Source: Oscheius tipulae (taxonomy: Eukaryota > Nematoda > Chromadorea > Rhabditida > Rhabditidae). Taken from it: a stretch of 64,000 nt of DNA. Under the pieces are notes generated by a model. It saw nothing but the letters and a program-made list of their open reading frames with translations. It had not been told where the DNA came from and ran no database searches. The position numbers were made by a program, and so were the translations under genes. Of the stretch, positions 57,422 to 64,000 are shown in pieces; positions within the stretch are counted from its first letter, which is position 1; every line of letters starts with the position of its first letter. The DNA lies in contig JASJZH010000003.1 of NCBI GenBank assembly GCA_037178975.1, positions 868,001 through 932,000 of the forward strand, written 5' to 3'.

Positions 57422-60400
57422 TCATTTATGTGGCTCCTGCTCACCGACGAGCATTCCTCTGACAGCTGCCGACCACTTTTCGTCGAATTCCTTCTCGGAG
57501 AAGCGGCTCATCGAGTCCCGGGCCACCTTGCGCATCTTCTGACGCGATTCGGGTTCCAGAAGAATGATTTCGCAGATCTTGGTGGCATATTCGTCGCAGT
57601 TCGAGGCCAAATAGCCGATAGTTTCCTCGGGCTGGTCAGCCACGACAATGTCCATCTGGGGACCGCCTGAAAATTTGTTATTTTTGGAGCGTTTTGTAAG
57701 GAGCTTTTCCAATAGGATTTTGGTAGATTATTAGTCAGGGAAAGAGCTCATTTGTAGCGTGAGTCGAATGGCTCCGGGAAGGGGGTGATTAGGTGGAATA
57801 TTAAGATGTTTTTTCAACGAACTTGCTTGTTCTCGATGAAAGTTTTTCGGTAATCAGTCCAGGGGTTCATGAGTAGTTTTTTCACCAATTTCTAGAGTTT
57901 TCAGCCCATGAGGGTTTTAATGATTTACAACAACGTTGGGCGCTCGGGCGTGATAGCCAGACAATCGCTTTAAGATTCTGGCAGTGTTGGATATTCATGC
58001 AGTGAGACAACAGATCAGCCAGGGAGACTCAATGAAGAGACTTTGATAGATCAAAAAGTATCATTACTACCGTTCCAGAATGCTTATTTGAATCTCCGTA
58101 AGCTTCTCGAATGTTGACTCTCCAGTACTTTCTGGGCTAAACACCCAGTTTCCTTCAAAAGGGACAGCTTGACAGAGATAAGTGTTATGGGAAAGGTAGT
58201 TGCCTATGAACATACGGGACGAGTTTTCATCGAGATTTTCGCAGAAAAAGAGTCAACGTGTCTCTCTTAAAATTTGCTAGCTAACCGATCATATTTAAAC
58301 TGTCAGTTGTGTCCAGGTCCAGCTACTTTTGCACAGTTCCACTATTCAAAAGACCCTCTTTTCCTCCAATACCTACGTCATCACAGCCGTGCGAGTGCTT
58401 GAAAAAAGCGTTGACGATGTCGTAAGATGAACAGCAGTTGGAGACAATGTTTGGAATGGAAAACAACCTTTTCCCTTCTCAAGGCTTACGTAATCAGACA
58501 TATACTTTTTTTCTTGCTCTTTTTTAGGTGGGCGTTTGCGATTAGATTAGTCAGCGAATTGTAGAGAGAAAAAAACTAAGAACGAGGAGGCTAAAACGAA
58601 GCCGATTAGGCGGCAGTGACTATATTAGGAAAAGGGTGAGGAAAGGGAAAAAAGAGAGAGGGAGAACTGACCAGAATCGTGCGCGAGCATAATCGTGCCG
58701 GCTGCCATGCCCTCGACGACGGAGATGCCAAAATGCTCGTTCCACATTGTGTGAATGCTGATCAGTGATTCCTGGAAAAAAAGGGAAATGATTAAAATTA
58801 GGTCTCGTCGAAGTTTTTACTCTATTTCGTTTTTTTTGAATTTCGTTAGATTCATGTAAACTCGAATCGTCTTCCGGAGGGCAAAAATTTGGACAGGTAA
58901 TGTTAAAGCAGGTCGTCGAACAGTTGATTCAAAAAGTACGATTTCGCAGGAATTTATCAGTAGAAATCAAAATTTTGGCTGGATTTTTTTTCAGTTTAGG
59001 GAGATAGCGCCTTGAGAGAACGTTGTTCCTGTCACGGTAGCACGACTGCGCACGTAAACTGTCGTTGGAGTCCAACGGGGCAATAGCCAAGCTCATATAT
59101 GTAATCGAACTTATAAAAAGGAAAGCACTCACAGAAAGAGCCTGAAGTAGGTCATCGTAGGGCACGTTGAGCATCCATCTGATGTCGTCAGCCACGCCAA
59201 TCTCCTTCGCGTACTTCTGAAAAGTATTGCTTGCTAATTCAATTACTTCCTCTTCCTAGAACTACAAAATATGCCCTGATCAATTACGATAAAAACGAAA
59301 GCTTTAATTGAAAGGAAAAACAGACGAACCTTGAGGGATTCGACGCGGTCCTGATCTTCCTTGCCGCGACATCCTCCGGCTATGGTCAGCTGGGCCTGAA
59401 AATGGGGGCTTTACGTAATTAGACACGGGCAAAGGGAGCCAATGCTGATGACGGAAAGGTCTATTTCTGGAACTGAGGAGACCAAAATTTAGGAAGTTTT
59501 TCAAATCAATCATAGAAACTTTTTATGAATTCTGTGGGCTAAAACACGTCGTTTTTGAAGTCCAAAAGATGGTAAAAATTGTGAAAATTTCGGTAGTACC
59601 GAAAAAGACAACAAAATTCAGAGTCTTTTGGGCAACCCTGTGATTTCTCTGAAAGGGGCAATTCGGTAGCGGATAAACGGCGCTCTTTTTGTTTAAGCCG
59701 GGCCCTACAAGAAATAGACTGCATTTCGTCAATTTTCTATTTTTCTAGACCCAGTTTCTACAAAAAGCGCGCCGTTTATCCGCAGCCGAACTGCGTCTTT
59801 AAAAACGGCGAAATCGTATTACAGTATTCTATACCAAGAGTTAATGGGAAAGTTAATGAACCCAAGAAATCACAGAGTTGCCTAAAAGGCTCTGAATCTC
59901 GTCGTCTTTTTCAGTACTACCGAAATTTTCACATTTTTTACCATCTTTTCCGCCAAAAACTGATCTCTGACCACAAAAAACGACGTCTAAATGAAAAAAA
60001 AGGCAGCTTTCCCCCATTAATTGAATGCCAATGAGAAGGGGGAGAGAGGGGTGACTGATTCAGCTGAATGGGTCTAAAATAGATGCGTTATTTTAAGGTC
60101 CCTTCTCGTTATAAAGATGCGTCGGAATTAGATAGAAGTAGGGACAAAAAAAGAAGAGAAAGAGAGGCAAGCGGCTCAAAAAAAAATAAGCATATGAGGC
60201 GGGCTCGTAAACAAGCTTTTAAAGAATCCCCGGGAGCGAATTACATTTGCTCATTGAGGGCATCAGAGTGCAAGAAGGGGAGTTTTTTAAGCTGAAGTTT
60301 GGAGGGGGAAACAATGCTTAAGAACCTGTTAAAATGAGAGAAGACCTGTCCTTTTCAGTTGTGTCGAGAGAGCGATAGAGAGAATGAGAGACAGCGAGAT

Positions 60401-63147
60401 TATCTCAGGTTTCCATCGGTCTCTCCCTCTTTCTGTCTCTATTTCGGACAGCTCCCGGATACGGCTGTGGACCTTAAGGTGGGCACGTAAGGATATTCAG
60501 CCTATTCGGGGACATAAACTGGCAAGGATTTTTTACTGTTCGAAGTGCTCACCATAATAGCCTCTATTAGAGGCCTTCCCCCCTTATGCAGGCAAATATG
60601 TAAATACAAAATGCGCTACATAAAAACGGCAAGATTTCTGAAGTTGATTTGATATTTTTGGATCCAAGCGAAAGAAATCTTGGCATTATGCTTCTTTATG
60701 ATGAGATGGGCTGAACATCCTAAAAACAAAAACAAAGGAAGGAAGCTTTCAAAAATGTTGGGATAGAGTCGCGGCCTTTTTTATAGAAAAAATATGAAAA
60801 AGACTCTCTGAATAGCCTATTAACAGCTTTTGGTATCCGAACTCAAAAAAATGTTATAAGGAAATAGGAAACGAAGGTCAGAAACTCAACTCAAAAGACA
60901 AATTCCAATCACAATTTTGAATTGCCCCCAATATGCTGGAGTTCGTTGTGGGACGAGAATTTTGGAATCTATTTTGGCGGGAACTATAAAAGGAGACGTA
61001 CTTACCTTGTAGGCCTTCTCCTCTTTCTCCAGTCGCTCTTTGACTTCTTTCAGTATGTCCAACTGTAGACGGTGGTTCTTCTCGGGCCTGATTTGTCCAA
61101 TTGAGAGTAGACGGACAATTTTGTCGTATGAAAAGCTGAAAACTTCTTTTAGAGGCAAAAAAAGCCAAGTTTGGGGCTGGGAACAGCGGAACAGGCTCAA
61201 TCCTAGAGGGAATTTGATTAAGTTGGAGGAGGGGAGTGCCTCTGAGCACTTAGGTAATCGTTACACGGCTTTTTAGTCGAAAAATCAAAAAAAGACCCAC
61301 ACTTCCTCGGCAACCTGCTCCAAATTCAAGAAGGCCGTCACATCGCATGGGGGGAAGACTCTCCGAATATCTCGACGGCCCCAAATTCGGGTAATATGCC
61401 CCTGTGTCCAGCTCCCATTTACCATGACGACGTCAGCTGCCCGTCCGGCCAGGCCGTAGAAGAAGGCGAAGGTTTCTGGACATTTAAAATAAAATTTGGC
61501 GGGAAGGGAGAGCTTACGATAGTAGAAAAGTTTTAGCATACTGAGACATCGGGATTTGGCTATGGCTTCCGCGTTGTTGTAGGTTGCCTCACGGCGTTCG
61601 ACCAACTCTATCATGTCTGAAAATTCAGGGATTTTGTGGCTAGAACAATTAGAATCTTACCACAAGATATAGTCGGATAGTGGACGTAGGCGCCCACTCG
61701 GCAGCCGACAATCCATTTGAAGAAGGGCAGCGTCAGCGGATAGCCCATGCTGTCGATGAAGACCTGGAAAAGGGCGTATAGTAAATTGCGGAAAGTAGAC
61801 TTCGGCACTAGTCAAAGCTGCAAAGCTGGTGCAGCTTTTCCTTTTTTCTTGAAATCTACCTTATAAACCCTTGGCGTCATTTTTGTCCAAAGTAGATACG
61901 GCACAAATTAAATCTGCAGCAAAAATGACGCCAGGATTGTATCAGGTAGATTTTGAGACAAACGCTCTCACTCGTCGACACGAAATCGAGTTGAGTCGAG
62001 CTGTTTTTCTCGAATTTGATATGGTACACCCCTGGCATCATTTTCGCCGGAAGTTCCTTGGATGCATGCCTACCTTGGGCACAGATGACGCCGGCGGGTA
62101 TAGTGGAAAGTGCTTTGAGGCTTATTCCGTCACATTCTCACTGGCCTTATTGTCTTGAAATTACATCTAGTCTATAAAACTGTTTTAAAAATAAAACAAA
62201 ATTAGGGGTAGAAAATCATCAAAACTGATCGGAACAGACTTAACAAATGTAGCAAAACTACTTCCGGAGGCGCTAACCAGAGACTTACGCTCCTGGCGGA
62301 GCGACTCAGTACTTTTTGGAACTGTTTGGCCCTCTTCAAACTCCTCTTGTCAATGATCTAGCGAAGCTCTACAGAACTATATCCCTTTTCCCAACATGTA
62401 CATCCAGAATAATCCAGTTTTTGACTTAGAAAATGACCATTACGTGATAGAACAAAGCCAATTGTAGCTTACTGCTCATAAAAAACCGAACAGCCTAGAG
62501 GTTAGGAGATTGTTTTTCATGTATTCTTCCATCAAAACACCCCCCTTACCTCGGGTTGCAGCCTGCAAAATGCCTCAACTCCCAGAAAAAGTCCGGCTAG
62601 TGTTTGACAGACGAGTGTGAAGCGTGGATAGCAGTCGGCCTCGACAATCCATCGCCATCGCATGAAGACAAATTCCAGATTAGCCGGGTCGACCTCGATG
62701 CCGAAGCGCTGCTTGGCCTTCATCAGAATCTCCTCCTTGGAGGCCCCAACGTCGCCCGAATACACGTAATACTTGTATTTTGGCCATCTAAATGTTCAAT
62801 TTTGTAAAACTTTCAAGGAAAAACGGACCTTTTCTGCATTAAGCGCACGGCGCACCAGAGCACACGTTCTCCGCCGCCTCCGGCATTGCAGTACGGATGG
62901 AAGAAGGCCACGGTGTGCGGTTTTCTGTAGAAAATTGGAATAGAATAATGAAAAATAGAGGAACTGACCTCAAACTCCTCGCCTTGTATGCCAAGAAGGC
63001 CAGAAAGACGACGAAGGCCGTCACGAGGCCCAGTAACGTGTCCAGGGCTGCCTCTTTTGGTTCTGATATCGAGTTTTTTTGGGGGTTCGAACGAGAGTTC
63101 AAGTAAGATGAAAAGAGTAAACAAACTTTTTTCTTACAGAAATGCAT
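57422..63147 (-). CDS. algn-11: ALG11, GDP-Man:Man3GlcNAc2-PP-dolichol alpha-1,2-mannosyltransferase
   Basis: Exons 62969-63147, 62829-62924, 62550-62787, 61661-61763, 61518-61616, 61301-61475, 61006-61135, 59330-59395, 59133-59216, 58672-58771 and 57422-57666 join in phase to 504 residues (human 492). A hydrophobic N-terminal helix ([17 protein letters not shown]) anchors it in the ER. Then come [111 protein letters not shown] and [13 protein letters not shown]. This is the GT4 fold with the EHFGxxVVE nucleotide-sugar site. It adds the fourth and fifth mannoses to the lipid-linked N-glycan precursor on the cytosolic ER face. The exact start is inferred from an acceptor 10 nt before ATG 63147. 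Confidence 0.95.
59548..59990. repeat. Foldback element in ALG11 intron 7
   Basis: The left arm (from CGTCGTTTTTGAAGTCCAAA through GGATAAACGGCGCTCTTTTTG, 59548-59693) is the inverted, diverged complement of the right arm (CAAAAAGCGCGCCGTTTATC through AACGACG, about 59760-59987). TTTCGGTAGTACCGAAA in the left arm is itself palindromic. The right arm has an extra 70-80 bp. No coding capacity is seen, so it is MITE- or foldback-like. Confidence 0.72.
61873..62100. repeat. Short inverted repeat in ALG11 intron 3
   Basis: TTGGCGTCATTTTTG at about 61872 is complementary to GCAAAAATGACGCCA at about 61919-61934. A third, related site CTGGCATCATTTTCGCC follows at about 62033, so several diverged units of one palindromic repeat are clustered here. 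Confidence 0.55.
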
Positions 63148-64000
63148 GGAAACCCAACTGGGAAAAATGACGCGCTAACTGGGATCTAGAATTTGCCGAT
63201 TCGGCATCACGAGGGAATTCTGTGGCCTATTCTGTGTTTTTCTACCTACTACAAAAAATCCCGAGCCTGGGTATTGTTCCGCTACAGAGAAGAGACAGAA
63301 AACCGGCTTATCTTCAGCAGAAACTGAATCTTAAGTCTTTCTCCTTTTTTCCCTTTGGAATTTTTACAGGAAAGAGTCAGAAACCTGGGTCCAGTGATTG
63401 ATAATCCTAGGTTTCTAATCATTTCTTTTCACACGCTCTAAATGCATTCCCCAAGCTGTTTTCCGAAGAAGCACAGCCTGAAATTTATGAGTAAGAGGCT
63501 TAAAACAGACTGACAAGGCTTGGAACAGGCTATAAAAAGAAAACATTGATGCTTGCGAAAACAACTGAAAACAGAGGCCCTTTGTTACACGTGCGCCTTG
63601 TTTACTGGAACAGGAATCGGTGTCTCACCGCGATTCTTGTTCCCAATTAGGTAGAAACGTGCTCAAAATGGCAAGCAATCATATTGGAATTTTCCCCTTT
63701 CCAGAGTTTGGCTTCTTGGTCGAAAATTTGAACAAAATAGCAGGTAATCATAGTAGAGAATCTATCACTTCAGGTCTATACCAGTCGTCTGCGAGAATAA
63801 AGTTAGGAGTGCCGATATGTCAAAAGTGAGAGCATTCGAAAGAATTTGTCACAAACTTGACAGACGTTTTTGTGTGGTAGACAGATTTATGTTTCATTCA
63901 ATCGACTTTCACTCGCAGATATCCCTCCGACCCCTTTTTCCCATATCTACAAAGAATTGTCGCTCACTGATCCAATAGGATCAGTTCGATGAAAGTTTGT
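63148..64000. other. 5' flank of ALG11, no gene seen
   Basis: Short open frames on the plus strand (for example 63620-63829) have no splice support or domain. No promoter motif is clear. The region presumably holds the start of the ALG11 pre-mRNA. Confidence 0.4.

Noticed and set aside
1-64000. CRISPR arrays, operons with ribosome binding sites, prophage or other prokaryotic systems
   Set aside because: No regularly spaced direct repeats with unique spacers and no Shine-Dalgarno-led gene strings; the window is intron-rich eukaryotic DNA.

Overview
The window is nuclear DNA from an animal, most likely a nematode. Every recognisable gene is split by GT-AG introns, many only 35-60 nt long, with TTTCAG-type acceptors. 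Seven to nine genes have a 3' splice site 2-39 nt before the ATG, which is what spliced-leader trans-splicing leaves. The Musashi gene has a C-terminal tail ([21 protein letters not shown]) that I associate with nematode Musashi proteins. The code is standard and the codon use ordinary. The species cannot be named from the sequence.

Layout. 1-0.86 kb (-): N-terminal membrane region of an HRD1/synoviolin-like ER ubiquitin ligase, running off the left edge. 1.28-2.12 kb (+): unknown three-exon gene. 2.19-6.14 kb (-): aromatic amino-acid decarboxylase in eight exons, with a damaged LINE in intron 1. 6.97-7.45 kb: two very small divergent ORFs. 7.96-15.28 kb (+): a large gene whose splice phases join a complete protein kinase domain, a stonustoxin-family (SNTX) N-terminal domain, a cysteine-rich zinc-binding-type stretch and a P-loop GTPase. 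It lies in a repeat-rich island with LINE fragments, a duplicated copy of its last exon and a 566-bp near-perfect inverted repeat (16.77-17.99 kb). 18.2-20.6 kb (-): unknown acidic/basic protein. 21.4-22.6 kb (-): GT31 glycosyltransferase. 23.2-25.5 kb: tRNA-Cys, tRNA-Thr and tRNA-Val genes around an ABHD17-type depalmitoylase (-). 25.5-35.1 kb: no gene found, rich in (TCTCTGTC)n-like DNA. 35.1-43.8 kb (+): Musashi, with introns up to 4.4 kb. 45.2-47.2 kb (-): membrane-anchored histidine acid phosphatase. 48.5-53.5 kb (-): chromodomain protein with an HP1-like C-terminus. 54.1-55.6 kb (-): YKT6 SNARE. 57.4-63.1 kb (-): ALG11 mannosyltransferase.

Most genes are conserved eukaryotic housekeeping genes, several in the secretory/ER pathway (HRD1-like, GT31, ABHD17, acid phosphatase, YKT6, ALG11). 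They are neighbours rather than a known functional cluster. The accessory and most unusual locus is the kinase-SNTX-GTPase gene. Non-coding DNA is crowded with palindromic elements: a TGCAAAGTTGTAG hairpin family, a CCGTACTGTCTCGGCG foldback family, a foldback in ALG11 intron 7, and tRNA-like relics in introns of the chromodomain gene.

Exon borders were read by eye from splice signals and reading phase. Family assignments come from recognised motifs, not from searches.
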